NCBI GenBank assembly: GCA_019261985.1
Contig: JAFAQY010000017.1
Location: forward strand, 1-55,876
Direction of reading: 5' to 3'
Origin: Bryobacterales bacterium
Lineage (GTDB): Bacteria; Acidobacteriota; Terriglobia; Bryobacterales; Bryobacteraceae
Length of the DNA stretch: 55,876 bases
The position numbers and the translations under genes were made by a program. This document shows positions 1 through 8,260 of the stretch, one piece after another. Numbering within the stretch: the first letter of the stretch is position 1; each line of letters begins with the position of its first letter. Under the pieces are notes generated by a model. The model was given only the letters and a program-made list of their open reading frames with translations, did not search any database and had not been told where the DNA came from.

Positions 1-101
1 AGGGTTCGCTTCGCCGCGCCAACACCGCGCGCCCTTGACAGCTCCGGGCCGTTCCGGAACGCACCCTCAGACAAGGGAAAGGGCGCTTCCGGAATGGCTC
101 G

Positions 102-215
102 CTACTGGCTCTGTCCTGCCTCCCGTTGGTCGGCCTCGAGCTCTTCCCATTGCTTTCCCATCATCAAAACGAAAGGAGCATCGCCTGCGGCATTTTTAGC
201 GTCCTTCAGGCTCAT
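102..215 (-). CDS. Possible 37-residue small protein downstream of vapC
   Basis: An ATG-initiated frame of 37 codons ends in TAG. An in-frame TGA lies six bases before the ATG, so it cannot be an internal piece of a longer frame. The predicted peptide begins MSLKDAKNAAGD and has an acidic C-terminal half (KQWEELEADQREAGQ) that could be helical. It starts 18 bases past the end of the upstream toxin gene on the same strand and could be read from the same transcript. Only a weak GAAAG precedes the ATG. I do not recognise it, and frames this short arise by chance. Confidence 0.2.
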   Translation of the reverse strand: MSLKDAKNAAGDAPFVLMMGKQWEELEADQREAGQSQ

Positions 216-233
216 CTTTCAATGAGAATATGC

Positions 234-623
234 TTACTCGAAAAAAATGACTTTCGATCGATGTCCCTTACGGAGTTTGCCATCCGTAGTGAACAATGTT
301 CCTCCGGTAGCTTCGGCCAACGCGAGATAGATGGCGTCGTGGGCGGTGAAGTTATGCCGAAGTTCCCAGACCCTCGCAAGCAGTGGAGTATGCGGAAAAC
401 GATGAGCAGGAAGCATCGCGAGTCGGGACAGGCATTCGTCCACTAGATTGGAGTCGATCCGTCCGGAAGCCATCAGGTTTCTCAGGGCGCTCACGACCTC
501 GACGTCCATCAAATGTGGCGCAACGAAAAAATCATTCGTTGCGGCAAGTCGATCCCGGATGTTTTCCGAAAGCGGCCCGTTGATAAGTAACTCGACAACG
601 ACGGAGGCGTCCAGGACAATCAT
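234..623 (-). CDS. vapC: PIN-domain ribonuclease toxin, VapC family
   Basis: 129 residues, the normal size for VapC. The PIN-domain acidic residues are visible: Asp5 in MIVLDAS, Glu42 in MDVEVVSAL, Asp95 in TAHDAIYLALA and Asp114 in LFTTDGKL. VapC toxins are Mg-dependent endoribonucleases that usually cleave tRNA or rRNA and are held inactive by the antitoxin encoded just upstream. The ATG lies inside the antitoxin stop (ATGA, four-base overlap), so the pair is translationally coupled. The cellular target cannot be read from the sequence. Confidence 0.9.
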   Translation of the reverse strand: MIVLDASVVVELLINGPLSENIRDRLAATNDFFVAPHLMDVEVVSALRNLMASGRIDSNLVDECLSRLAMLPAHRFPHTPLLARVWELRHNFTAHDAIYLALAEATGGTLFTTDGKLRKGHRSKVIFFE

Positions 624-850
624 CGGGAATCCCGCAGCTCACGCACTAGCTGGGCCGCGGTCTTCTTAGAGCGAATCGGCCGCGAAAGGCGGGCCTGGTC
701 GAGCCATTCCCGCATGGTTGGGCGCTGCGTGGCGTATTCCAATTCTTTCTTTATGAAATCCGAAAGGCTCATTCCTTCCCGCGCAGCGCGTGCCTTCAGC
801 GTTCGGTGAACTTCCTCAGGCACATCTCGTACTTGAATCATCTTCGACAT
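620..850 (-). CDS. Ribbon-helix-helix antitoxin, FitA/VapB type
   Basis: 76 residues from the ATG at 850. The frame is open a little further upstream, but the residues before this ATG do not look like the family. The N-terminus (SKMIQVRDVPEEVHRTLKAR) is a typical FitA-like ribbon-helix-helix DNA-binding fold, followed by helix residues AREGMSLSDFIKKEL. The basic C-terminal tail should wrap around and block the PIN toxin. A second ATG three codons later (841) sits ten bases after a GGGAG and may be the real start. The gene overlaps vapC by four bases. By analogy the complex would repress its own promoter. Confidence 0.85.
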   Translation of the reverse strand: MSKMIQVRDVPEEVHRTLKARAAREGMSLSDFIKKELEYATQRPTMREWLDQARLSRPIRSKKTAAQLVRELRDSR

Positions 851-883
851 GCTCCCAGCATACAAACATGTGCATCGCATGCA

Positions 884-925
884 GGCGGGCTAACGCCCGC
901 CGGAAGCTGAACCCTGCCCCGCCCC
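884..925. repeat. Short tandem-hairpin repeat, copy 1
   Basis: A near-perfect inverted repeat at 884-901 (GGCGGGC, loop TAAC, GCCCGCC) is followed by a degenerate GCTGAA segment and CCCTGCCCCGCCCCG. The same layout, GC-rich stem then a second stem then CCCCAC-like tail, recurs at 2854, 8160, 20141 and 35622. It lies between the divergent antitoxin and Fe-S oxidoreductase genes. Confidence 0.6.
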
Positions 926-945
926 GGCTGTACGGGAGGCGATCT

Positions 946-964
946 GTTACAGTTCGGTTGTAAC
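946..964. promoter_or_regulatory. Inverted repeat directly upstream of the Fe-S oxidoreductase start
   Basis: GTTACA and TGTAAC form perfect six-base arms separated by seven bases, ending two bases before the ATG at 967. The spacing of the arms suits a dimeric repressor, or the hairpin could limit ribosome access, since no clear ribosome binding site is present here. There is no direct evidence of function. Confidence 0.25.
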
Positions 965-966
965 CG

Positions 967-2793
967 ATGAGGTTCTCCCTTGCCGAAGAAGTGATCTTTC
1001 TTGCTCTCCTCGCGGCCTCGATTTGGGGGTTCTGGCGACGGTTCGGACGAGTCATCCATACGATCCGGGAAGCGAAGCCCGATCCGGATTTCAACCTTCA
1101 CCCGATTGAAAAACGTGTCCGGGATTTCATCTGGGAAGTTCTGCTTCAGGGAAAGGTGATCCGGCAGCGTCCCCTGCCCGGCATCGCGCACGCGTTTGTT
1201 TTTTGGGGATTTTGCGCCTTCGCTCTCGTGACCATCAATCACGTTGCAACGATATTCGGAGTGCCGTTCTTGTCCCGCTCCGGCATGTTTGGGCGATTTT
1301 ATTTCGGTTTTGCCGCGTTGTTCGCGATTCTCGTGAGCGTATCCATCATCGGGCTGGCTGTACGGCGGTTTGTGATTCGGCCGGTGTGGCTCGCTCCGAT
1401 CTCTTATGAATCCGGCGTCATTGCGTTGCTCATTTTCGCCCTGATGGCGACTTATCTCGCAGCATTCCGGATCGGCGATGTGGGCGAGGGCGCGCGGACA
1501 GTGTGGTGGCTTCACACGTCGGCATTGCTCGCATTCCTGCCGCTAATTCCGCACACCAAGCACTTGCACCTAGTGCTCAGCCCCGTGACGGTTTTTCTTT
1601 CACGGGGCGGCTTCGCTCGCATTCCGCCGCTGGCCGGCGATGAAGATTTCGGGCTCGACACCGGGAAGGACGTCACGCGCATCGTCGCGCTGCAAGCCTA
1701 TTCCTGCGTCGAGTGCGGCCGCTGCAGTGAGCACTGCCCAGCCACCAACACCGGAAAGATTCTCGATCCCAAGAAAATCGCACTGGGCGTGCGCGGATAT
1801 TTGAACGACCTGGGTCCGCAAGCCGAGCAGCCCATCCTCGGAACGCACATTTCGCAAGAGGCGGCGTTTCAGTGCACTACTTGCGGGTCGTGCGAATTTC
1901 AATGCCCGGTCGGCATCGAGCACGTGCCGATCATCGTCGGCCTGCGCCGGGGCGCCGTAAACACCGGCAAGTGGGAAGACGATTACGGGACGAAGCTGTT
2001 TTTGGCTCTCGAGCGCAACGGCAATGCCCTGGGCATGTCTTCAACGGAGCGCGACAAGTTCATCGAGAAACAAAAATTCCCGATTTTCGACGGTACGCAG
2101 GAATATTGCCTCTGGTTGGGCTGTATGGGCGCCTACGATCCAGGCGGCCGCGAGATCGTCGCGTCTTTCGCGCGCGTGATGAACCGCCTTGGCACAACTT
2201 ACGGCGTACTTCGGAAGGAACGCTGCACGGGCGATCCCGCGAGGCGGCTAGGGAATGATCTTCTCTTCCAGCAGCTTGCGGAACAGAATCTGGAAACGCT
2301 TGCCCAATCGAAGGCCGCGAACATCGTTTCGATTTGTCCGCACTGCGTGCGCACCATGGGAACGGATTGGAAGGAATACGGCGAAGCGCCGCCGGTGGAG
2401 CATCACAGCGAATTCCTGTTCCGCCACCGGGACAAGCTGGGGCGGCCCGACCCGGCGCAGAGTATCGTGTACCACGATCCCTGCTACTTGGGCCGTTATC
2501 GCGATGTTTACGACGAACCGCGTGCCGTGCTCGGTGGACCGATCGAGCCGCCGCGCAGCCGCGAGCGTGCCTTCTGCTGCGGAGCCGGAGGCGGCCTGGC
2601 TTTTCTTGGCGAAGAAAAAGGCGAGCGCGTCAGCCACAATCGAGCTAAGCAGCTTGTGGGTACCGGCGCTGAAGTCGTCGCGGCGGCGTGCCCGTTTTGC
2701 AGCACGATGTTCCGCGACGCACTGCCGGCAGTAACGCCCAACCCGCCAAAGCTGCTTGACATTGCCCAGATTGTGGAGAGCCGGTTCGGTTGA
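967..2793 (+). CDS. Membrane-bound Fe-S oxidoreductase, HdrD/GlpC-like with NarI-like N-terminus
   Basis: 608 residues. The first 200 hold about five membrane helices with several His residues, resembling the cytochrome b-type NarI/HdrE domain. Then come two 4Fe-4S motifs, CxxCxxCxxxCP starting at Cys247 and a second starting at Cys303. The C-terminal half has two cysteine-rich CCG domains: GCMGAYDPGG and ICPHCVRTMG, then HDPCYLGRY and FCCGAGGG. This one-piece architecture is known for proteins that pass electrons between the quinone pool and soluble carriers such as ETF. No etfAB or acyl-CoA dehydrogenase gene is next to it, so its partner is unknown. The ATG at 967 gives the full first helix. 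It is probably a monocistronic gene, with 52 bases before the next frame. Confidence 0.88.
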   Translation: MRFSLAEEVIFLALLAASIWGFWRRFGRVIHTIREAKPDPDFNLHPIEKRVRDFIWEVLLQGKVIRQRPLPGIAHAFVFWGFCAFALVTINHVATIFGVPFLSRSGMFGRFYFGFAALFAILVSVSIIGLAVRRFVIRPVWLAPISYESGVIALLIFALMATYLAAFRIGDVGEGARTVWWLHTSALLAFLPLIPHTKHLHLVLSPVTVFLSRGGFARIPPLAGDEDFGLDTGKDVTRIVALQAYSCVECGRCSEHCPATNTGKILDPKKIALGVRGYLNDLGPQAEQPILGTHISQEAAFQCTTCGSCEFQCPVGIEHVPIIVGLRRGAVNTGKWEDDYGTKLFLALERNGNALGMSSTERDKFIEKQKFPIFDGTQEYCLWLGCMGAYDPGGREIVASFARVMNRLGTTYGVLRKERCTGDPARRLGNDLLFQQLAEQNLETLAQSKAANIVSICPHCVRTMGTDWKEYGEAPPVEHHSEFLFRHRDKLGRPDPAQSIVYHDPCYLGRYRDVYDEPRAVLGGPIEPPRSRERAFCCGAGGGLAFLGEEKGERVSHNRAKQLVGTGAEVVAAACPFCSTMFRDALPAVTPNPPKLLDIAQIVESRFG

Positions 2794-2845
2794 AAGTTGT
2801 TAACCTGAGGCGCGCTGCTAATTCGCTCTGTCGGCGGTTCTACCA

Positions 2846-4690
2846 ATGCCGAGCAGCGCGGTTGGCAACCGCGCGCCGGTTCGCAACCGGCCCCACAATG
2901 CGCTAAGCTTTAACTTGCGAAAGAGTTTAGCCTTACTTCTGCTAAGCGTCCTCGCCTTCGCCGCCAAGCCCGCTCCGAAGCCCAAAGCGCCCCCTCTGAC
3001 CCCCGACCAACGCAGCGCGCAATCGATGCTCAAATCGCTTAGCCTGCACGATCGTGTGGCGCAGCTTGTCATCGGCGTCGCCTACGCCGACCCGGTCTCT
3101 TCCAAATCGCGAGAATTCCAGAAATACGTCCACTGGGTTCGGGATCTGCATGTCGGCGGACTCATTATCAACAACACGGTTCATAACGGCCAAATCCGGC
3201 TTGCGGAAGCGTACGCGATGGCCGTTTTCCTGAACCGGATGCAGAAGATGGCCAAGATTCCGCTTCTGGTGGGCGGCGATTTCGAGCGGGGCGCGTCCAT
3301 GCGCGTCAACGACAGCGTGAAGTTTCCGTTCAACATGGCGTACGGGGCGGCCAACGATGTGGACGCTTCGCGATTCGAAGGACTCCAGACAGCTCGCGAA
3401 GCCAGGGCGCTCGGAGTCCAGTGGGTGTTCGCCCCGGTAGCCGACGTCAACAGCAATCCGGCGAATCCGATTATCAACATGCGCGCTTACGGCGAGGACC
3501 CAGAGTTGGTTTCCCGCCACGTTGCCGCCTTTATCGACGGGGCGCATTCAGATCCGAACAACATGGTGCTGGTGACCGCGAAACATTTTCCCGGCCACGG
3601 CGACTCGGGCGAAGACAGCCACAAGGGTCTCGCGCTGCTCGACAAGGACCGCGAGCACATGGATTCGATTGAACTGAAGCCCTTCCAGACCGCGATTGCG
3701 CACGGCGTGGATTCCATCATGACCGCGCACATGAGCGTGCCGGCGATCGAGCCCGACGATATTCCGGCGACGGTTTCCCCAAAAATTCTCACGGGACTGT
3801 TGCGCGATGAGTTGCAGTTCCGGAATCTGATCGTCACCGATGCAATGGACATGCGGGGCTTGACCGACGAGTTCAAAGGCGGCGAGGCATCCGTTCGAGC
3901 TCTGCTCGCCGGAGCCGATGTCTTGCTGATGCCCCCGAATCCGGAAGCCGCGATCAAAGCCGTGGTTGCCGCCGTGGAAAGCGGCCGCATTTCACGCCAG
4001 CGCATTGACGAGAGCGCCTTGCGCGTGCTGACCGCGAAGGTTCATGTCGGCCTTAGCAATAAGAAAAAGCTTGTGGATATCGAGGCGCTTGGCGACATTC
4101 TCGAAGCGCCGGACGCGGCCGAAAGCGCGGAGCGTGTTGCGGAACGCGCCATCACTTTGGTAAAGGACGAAAAGCGCCTGGTCCCGCTCGCCGCGCCCAA
4201 GGAAGCTTGTGTGTTGATCGCGGTAAAACGCCGGAATACTGCGAACGGCCAGCGCCTTGCGCAAGAATTCCAACGCCGCGCGCCGACTGTCCGTCTAATT
4301 ACCGCCGATGGCTCGCTGCCGGAATCCGCGCTCGAAACGGCGACGGGCGATACCGGTACGTGCTCGGCAGTTGTTGTGGCCGCTCTGACGGATATCTCCG
4401 ATGGCGGCGCGCCTCTTGCCGGCGCGCTCGGACCGTTTGTTGACAAACTGACCAATGGCCCGGCGCCCGTCGTATTTGTCTCGGTCGGAAGCAATCCTTA
4501 CTTGCTGGCGCAATTCCCCAAGGTCGCCGCTTATATGGCGACATTCAGCCTGACGCCGCTTTCCGAGGCTGCGGCGGTGAAGGCGCTTTTTGGCGAGATT
4601 CCGATTACGGGACATCTCCCGGTCAGCATTCCTGGGTTCGCGACTCTGGGCGACGGCATTCAGGTCCAGGTGACTGCCCGCAATCGTTAG
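2846..4690 (+). CDS. Secreted glycoside hydrolase family 3, NagZ-like beta-N-acetylhexosaminidase
   Basis: Up to 614 residues: an N-terminal TIM barrel plus a C-terminal alpha/beta domain, as in Gram-positive-type two-domain NagZ. The barrel has the NagZ signature KHFPGHG (246-252) followed by EDSH, where His259 would be the acid/base, and VTDAMDM with Asp332 as the likely nucleophile. NagZ removes N-acetylglucosamine from muropeptides. A hydrophobic stretch (SLALLLLSVLAFA, about 26-38) suggests export. The first 20 or so codons lie in a dispersed hairpin repeat, no ribosome binding site precedes the ATG at 2846, and a TTG at 2915 just before the signal sequence is an alternative start. It is followed nine bases later by the MmgE/PrpD gene. 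Confidence 0.85.
   Translation: MPSSAVGNRAPVRNRPHNALSFNLRKSLALLLLSVLAFAAKPAPKPKAPPLTPDQRSAQSMLKSLSLHDRVAQLVIGVAYADPVSSKSREFQKYVHWVRDLHVGGLIINNTVHNGQIRLAEAYAMAVFLNRMQKMAKIPLLVGGDFERGASMRVNDSVKFPFNMAYGAANDVDASRFEGLQTAREARALGVQWVFAPVADVNSNPANPIINMRAYGEDPELVSRHVAAFIDGAHSDPNNMVLVTAKHFPGHGDSGEDSHKGLALLDKDREHMDSIELKPFQTAIAHGVDSIMTAHMSVPAIEPDDIPATVSPKILTGLLRDELQFRNLIVTDAMDMRGLTDEFKGGEASVRALLAGADVLLMPPNPEAAIKAVVAAVESGRISRQRIDESALRVLTAKVHVGLSNKKKLVDIEALGDILEAPDAAESAERVAERAITLVKDEKRLVPLAAPKEACVLIAVKRRNTANGQRLAQEFQRRAPTVRLITADGSLPESALETATGDTGTCSAVVVAALTDISDGGAPLAGALGPFVDKLTNGPAPVVFVSVGSNPYLLAQFPKVAAYMATFSLTPLSEAAAVKALFGEIPITGHLPVSIPGFATLGDGIQVQVTARNR
2854..2897. repeat. Short tandem-hairpin repeat, copy 2
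   Basis: Two adjacent hairpins. The first is 2856-2874 with arms GCGCGGTT/AACCGCGC. The second is 2876-2890 with arms CCGGTT/AACCGG. They are followed by CCCCACA. It matches the copy at 35622-35663 base for base except at paired stem positions and one loop base. It overlaps the first codons of the glycosidase gene. Confidence 0.75.
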
Positions 4691-4699
4691 GAGGATTCG

Positions 4700-6061
4700 A
4701 TGCACCGGCGGAGCTTTATCCGAGGGTGCGGCGCAGCCGCGCTCACCGGCGCCCTTGGACCCAAGACCGGTTTTGCGGCGGAGACTTCGATGATCGCTCA
4801 ATTCGTCGTGGGTAACCGCTACGACGCGCTGTCTCCGGAAGCCCTGCAATGGGCGAAAACGGCGATGCTCGATTGCCTGGGCGTGGCGCTCGCCGGGACC
4901 CGTGAACAGAGCAGCCGCATTGTCGCCGATCAGGCGCGACAGGAATCCGCGAAGGAAGAAGCTACGATATACGGACGCGGGTTCAAAACCTCGGCAGCCG
5001 GAGCCGCTTTTATTAATGGCATCTCCGCGCACGCCGGCGATTTCGATCATAGCTTTGTCGTCGGTGGCCAGCCCTCCGCGCCTATTATCCCGGCCGTCTT
5101 CGCGCTCGGCGAGACGCTCTCGGCTTCCGGAAGACAGGTTCTCGAAGCATACGCCACCGGATTCGAAATCGCGGCGAACCTCGCCTTAAGCGGCCAAAGC
5201 AGCGAGGGCGCGGGCGTTCCGCCGGGCGCATATGGAGCCGCGGCTGCTTGCGCCAAGCTGCTCGCGTTAAAACAAACCGAAATCGAAATGGCGCTCGGGA
5301 TCGTATCCGCGATGGCCAGCGGCCTGGGAACAACCCAGGGGACGATGGGCAAGCCGCTCGGAGTTGGACTCGCCGCCCGCGCCGGTGTGCAAGCCGCGCA
5401 GATGGCGAGAGCCGGATTTACAGCGGGCGAACCAAGTTTGCCGAAACTGAACGATCTGGGCCGCGCGAACGCGCTGGAAAAATACGGCCTGCGCATCAAG
5501 GCTTACCCCTGCGGAGGACTGACGCACTCGGCAATCTATGCCACTATCCAGATGCGCAACGAATTCTCGATTTCGACGGACGCCGTGCAGTCCATCGAGG
5601 TCGATGTTCCTCAAGGCACGGCCAACACCATCATGTATCGCGTTCCCGAGACCGGATTGCAGGGCAAGTTCTCGATGGGGTATCTGGTCGCCCGAGCGCT
5701 CATCGACGGCAAGCTCACCCTCGATTCGTTTACGGATCAGGCAGTGCGCGATAAAACCGTACTCGGGTTGGTCGAGAAAGTCGAAATGAAAGTCGATCCC
5801 AATCTTCCTCCGAGCACATCCGCTGACGGAAGCCGCGCCGCGAACGTGAAGATCACACTCAACAACGGCGAATACCATTCGCGCTACGAGCGGTTCCCCA
5901 AAGGCAGCCCCCAGCTTCCCGTGACCGCCGATGAGCTTAAGGAGAAAGTGCGGGGCTGCGCGCGAGGCGTGATTTCGAGCGACGCTTGCGAGCGAATGAT
6001 CGCGCTGGTTGCGGATTTAGAGAAGATGCCCAGCATAAAACCGCTGGTGCAACTGTTGTAG
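4700..6061 (+). CDS. MmgE/PrpD family protein with Tat-type signal
   Basis: 453 residues. The N-terminus MHRRSFIRGCGAAALTGAL carries a twin-arginine motif and hydrophobic segment, so export in folded form is likely. After that the sequence follows the MmgE/PrpD fold: DCLGVALAGT near 55-65, FINGISAHAGDFDHSF near 105-120 and KAYPCGGLTHSAI near 268-280. The family includes 2-methylcitrate dehydratase and cis-aconitate decarboxylase-like enzymes, but most members have unknown substrates, and an exported one is unlikely to be PrpD itself. AGGAGG at 4690-4695 sets the ATG at 4700. It is probably cotranscribed with the glycosidase. Confidence 0.85.
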   Translation: MHRRSFIRGCGAAALTGALGPKTGFAAETSMIAQFVVGNRYDALSPEALQWAKTAMLDCLGVALAGTREQSSRIVADQARQESAKEEATIYGRGFKTSAAGAAFINGISAHAGDFDHSFVVGGQPSAPIIPAVFALGETLSASGRQVLEAYATGFEIAANLALSGQSSEGAGVPPGAYGAAAACAKLLALKQTEIEMALGIVSAMASGLGTTQGTMGKPLGVGLAARAGVQAAQMARAGFTAGEPSLPKLNDLGRANALEKYGLRIKAYPCGGLTHSAIYATIQMRNEFSISTDAVQSIEVDVPQGTANTIMYRVPETGLQGKFSMGYLVARALIDGKLTLDSFTDQAVRDKTVLGLVEKVEMKVDPNLPPSTSADGSRAANVKITLNNGEYHSRYERFPKGSPQLPVTADELKEKVRGCARGVISSDACERMIALVADLEKMPSIKPLVQLL

Positions 6062-6068
6062 TCTGAGC

Positions 6069-6899
6069 CTACTGCGTTCCGGTTTCCGCGCTGAAGGTGG
6101 ACTGCGCCTGAAATTTCTTGTAGTCCCGGAAATGCAGCTCCACTTCGCTATGCAGCGCCTTCAGCAACGCCAGGCGTCCGTCCACCTTGAACTTGCCGGA
6201 AGCGGGCAGCCAGACTTCATCGTTTACGCGCGTCTGCTCAAATTGCAGGATTGAGCCCGGCCCAATCCGCAGCAGCCCTAGGGCAAAGGAAACCGTACCG
6301 ATCGCCTCGGCCTCCACCTTGACCCACTGATATTCGCTTTTGTCAATCCAAACTTTGCCGCGCATTTTGGTAACGGCCTTTGCCAGCGCATCTTTCGCGT
6401 GGTATTCGGGCTTGGGTTCGGCCGAAATCACCCAGGCCGGCTTTCCGCTGACCGTCTCCTCGCCAGCCAGTCTGAAGGTGAATGCGTCCGGAAGCTCTTT
6501 TACGAATTCGCGCTGTTTCTCGCGTTCTTTTTCGAGCTTCGCTTTTTCCTGCGGAGTCTCGCCTTCGCGCTTGCGGATTTCGCGGTCCATTTTGTCCTGC
6601 TCTTTGCGCGCCTCGGTTTCCGACAACGGCTTTCCGTTACGCGCGACGACCTTCGCGTAGGTGCGCCCACCCAGATTGAAAATCTCGTAGGTTTCGCTTT
6701 CCGTTTTCTTTAAATGGCCGGACTTGTCGTAGTCGCGGTCCTCTTCGGTTTCGGTGTAGGTATAGTTTTTCAGCAGCTCGAAATTGCGCCGGTCGCGATC
6801 GACGGAGCGGCGGATGATCTCCGCGGGATTGGGAGCGTTTTCTCCCGGTTGCGCCGGAAACGCAGCGCAGCCGGCCAGAAGCAGAATTATCAGCTTCAC
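6069..6899 (-). CDS. Predicted lipoprotein with charged coiled-coil segment
   Basis: 276 residues from a GTG at 6899. The N-terminus KLIILLLAGCAAF is a lipoprotein signal with lipobox LAGC. A highly charged stretch (about residues 95-125, KEQDKMDREIRKREGE onward) should be helical. The C-terminal half is beta-rich and resembles outer-membrane lipoprotein-sorting (LolA/LolB-like) folds: VSGKPAWVISAEPKP, GKVWIDKSEYQWVKVEAEA, FEQTRVNDEVWLPASGKF. I chose the GTG because it overlaps the stop of the small upstream gene (GTGA) and begins exactly at the signal peptide; the frame stays open to 7046 but those codons overlap the upstream gene. The function is inferred from fold resemblance only. Confidence 0.7.
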   Translation of the reverse strand: MKLIILLLAGCAAFPAQPGENAPNPAEIIRRSVDRDRRNFELLKNYTYTETEEDRDYDKSGHLKKTESETYEIFNLGGRTYAKVVARNGKPLSETEARKEQDKMDREIRKREGETPQEKAKLEKEREKQREFVKELPDAFTFRLAGEETVSGKPAWVISAEPKPEYHAKDALAKAVTKMRGKVWIDKSEYQWVKVEAEAIGTVSFALGLLRIGPGSILQFEQTRVNDEVWLPASGKFKVDGRLALLKALHSEVELHFRDYKKFQAQSTFSAETGTQ

Positions 6900-7090
6900 C
6901 GCTTTGATCGTAGCGTACCCACGCCCAGCAGCAAAAACCCTAGAGCGACCACCCAGCGCAGCACCACCGGCCATCCGGTGATTCTCGCTATCAAGTTGCG
7001 AAACCCGAGCAGAATGAACCCCAAGCCGATGCAAATGTACCACCATCCCGAGAGACGTTTTGCGCGCGGCGCCCGTTGCGGATCACTCAC
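6896..7090 (-). CDS. Small two-helix membrane protein
   Basis: 64 residues: a basic N-terminus (PQRAPRAKRLSG), a first membrane helix (WWYICIGLGFILLGF), a short loop and a second helix (WVVALGFLLLGVGTL), ending in a basic tail. The GTGA overlap with the following lipoprotein gene suggests the two products are made together. It faces the binding-protein gene across a 34-base divergent spacer. I do not recognise a family. Confidence 0.6.
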   Translation of the reverse strand: MSDPQRAPRAKRLSGWWYICIGLGFILLGFRNLIARITGWPVVLRWVVALGFLLLGVGTLRSKR

Positions 7091-7124
7091 GACCCTGATT
7101 ATCGGATATGCTGTGATCGGACGA

Positions 7125-8156
7125 ATGTCACACCGCTTCTTTTTATTCCCTATCGCGCTCGTTTGTTCCCTTCTGCAGTCCCAGCCCCTTCACAAAGTCA
7201 CCATCAATTTCGCCAGCCGGACCGGAACCACATGGCCGCTCTATATCGCGAAAGACGCCGGTTCTTTCGAAAAATACGGGTTGGATGCGAACATCGTCTT
7301 CGCAGTGCATCCCGCCGCGATTGCCATGGTCATCAGCGGCGAGGCGGTGATGACGAATTATCCGCTGGAACAGGCGATGCTCGCCGCATCGAAAGACGCC
7401 TCGCTCGCGATCGTAGGCAGTCCGTTCCGCAAGAGTCTGTTTGCGCTGATGGCGGCCAAGAACCTTTCAAACGTTCGCGACCTGAAGGGCAAACGTTTCG
7501 GCGTCAGCCAGATTGGCGACGCACCGTATAACTATGCGGTTGGCCTGCTCGCGAAATCCGGCATGAATCCCCGCGATGTGCAATGGGTTCCGATCGGGAC
7601 CGACGTAAACGGGCGCGCGGCGGCGCTGGTGAGCGGACGCGTGGACGCCACCATGATCACCGCGCCTGTGTATTTCAAGCTGGAGCAGCAGGGCTTCAAG
7701 GCTCTTGCGAATACCAGCGACTACGACGACATTTACGCGCCGACCGTTTACGTCTTCAAGAAAACCACTCTGGCATCCAATCCCAAGCTAGTGGATGCGT
7801 TAATCGAAGCGCACACGGAAGCAATTCAGCGGTTCTATAACGACAAACCTTTTGCGCTAAAGGCATACCTGAAACATATGCCCGACGATCCCGCCGATCT
7901 GGAGCGCGTTTACGACCGCTACGCGATGACGAACACATTCGAGCGCGTGCCGTACCTGCCCGCAGCCGCCGTTCAGTATATGATCGACCACCCGGTGGAT
8001 GAACAAGCCGCGGCTCAGATGAAGAAGTTCGACTTCCGGACGGTCATCGATAACGGCGTCATCGATCGTCTGCTGCGCGAGGGCTATTTCGAGAAATTGT
8101 TCGGGCCGGGAATCAAAGACGAGGAATCGAAAAAAGCAAAGCTGGCGTTTCGGTAG
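7125..8156 (+). CDS. ABC-type substrate-binding protein, NMT1/THI5/SsuA-like
   Basis: 343 residues from the ATG at 7125, which directly precedes a signal peptide (HRFFLFPIALVCSLLQSQP). The frame is open far upstream but those codons are antisense to two genes. The mature part shows the NMT1/SsuA fold: ASRTGTTWPLYIAKDAGSFEKYGL, then GSPFRKSLFALMA, LKGKRFGVSQIGDAP and GRVDATMITAPVYFKLEQQG. Relatives bind sulfonates, nitrate, taurine or pyrimidine precursors. No permease or ATPase gene is adjacent, so the substrate and transporter are open. Confidence 0.85.
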   Translation: MSHRFFLFPIALVCSLLQSQPLHKVTINFASRTGTTWPLYIAKDAGSFEKYGLDANIVFAVHPAAIAMVISGEAVMTNYPLEQAMLAASKDASLAIVGSPFRKSLFALMAAKNLSNVRDLKGKRFGVSQIGDAPYNYAVGLLAKSGMNPRDVQWVPIGTDVNGRAAALVSGRVDATMITAPVYFKLEQQGFKALANTSDYDDIYAPTVYVFKKTTLASNPKLVDALIEAHTEAIQRFYNDKPFALKAYLKHMPDDPADLERVYDRYAMTNTFERVPYLPAAAVQYMIDHPVDEQAAAQMKKFDFRTVIDNGVIDRLLREGYFEKLFGPGIKDEESKKAKLAFR

Positions 8157-8159
8157 TGC

Positions 8160-8212
8160 TCGGGCGAGCTAAAGCCCGCCGCAGGCTGAAGCCCGGCTGA
8201 AGCCTGCCACAA
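8160..8212. repeat. Short tandem-hairpin repeat, copy 3
   Basis: An imperfect GC-rich stem (GGGC..GCT / AGCCCGCC) is followed by GCAGGCT...AGCCTGC with an internal repeat of GGCTGAAGCC, then CCACAAC. It lies just after the stop codon of the binding-protein gene and could protect the transcript end; there is no T tract. Confidence 0.65.
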
Positions 8213-8260
8213 CTTCTGCAATTCGGCAATAGTTGTTGGCTACATACGAACGGAGGGGAA

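Noticed and set aside
838-1515. Long minus-strand open frame of 225 codons
   Set aside because: It lies antisense to the membrane domain of the Fe-S oxidoreductase and has no family marks; it reflects GC-rich codon bias.
6714-7124. Upstream extension of the binding-protein frame
   Set aside because: It is antisense to the lipoprotein and small membrane protein genes. The signal peptide begins at the ATG at 7125.
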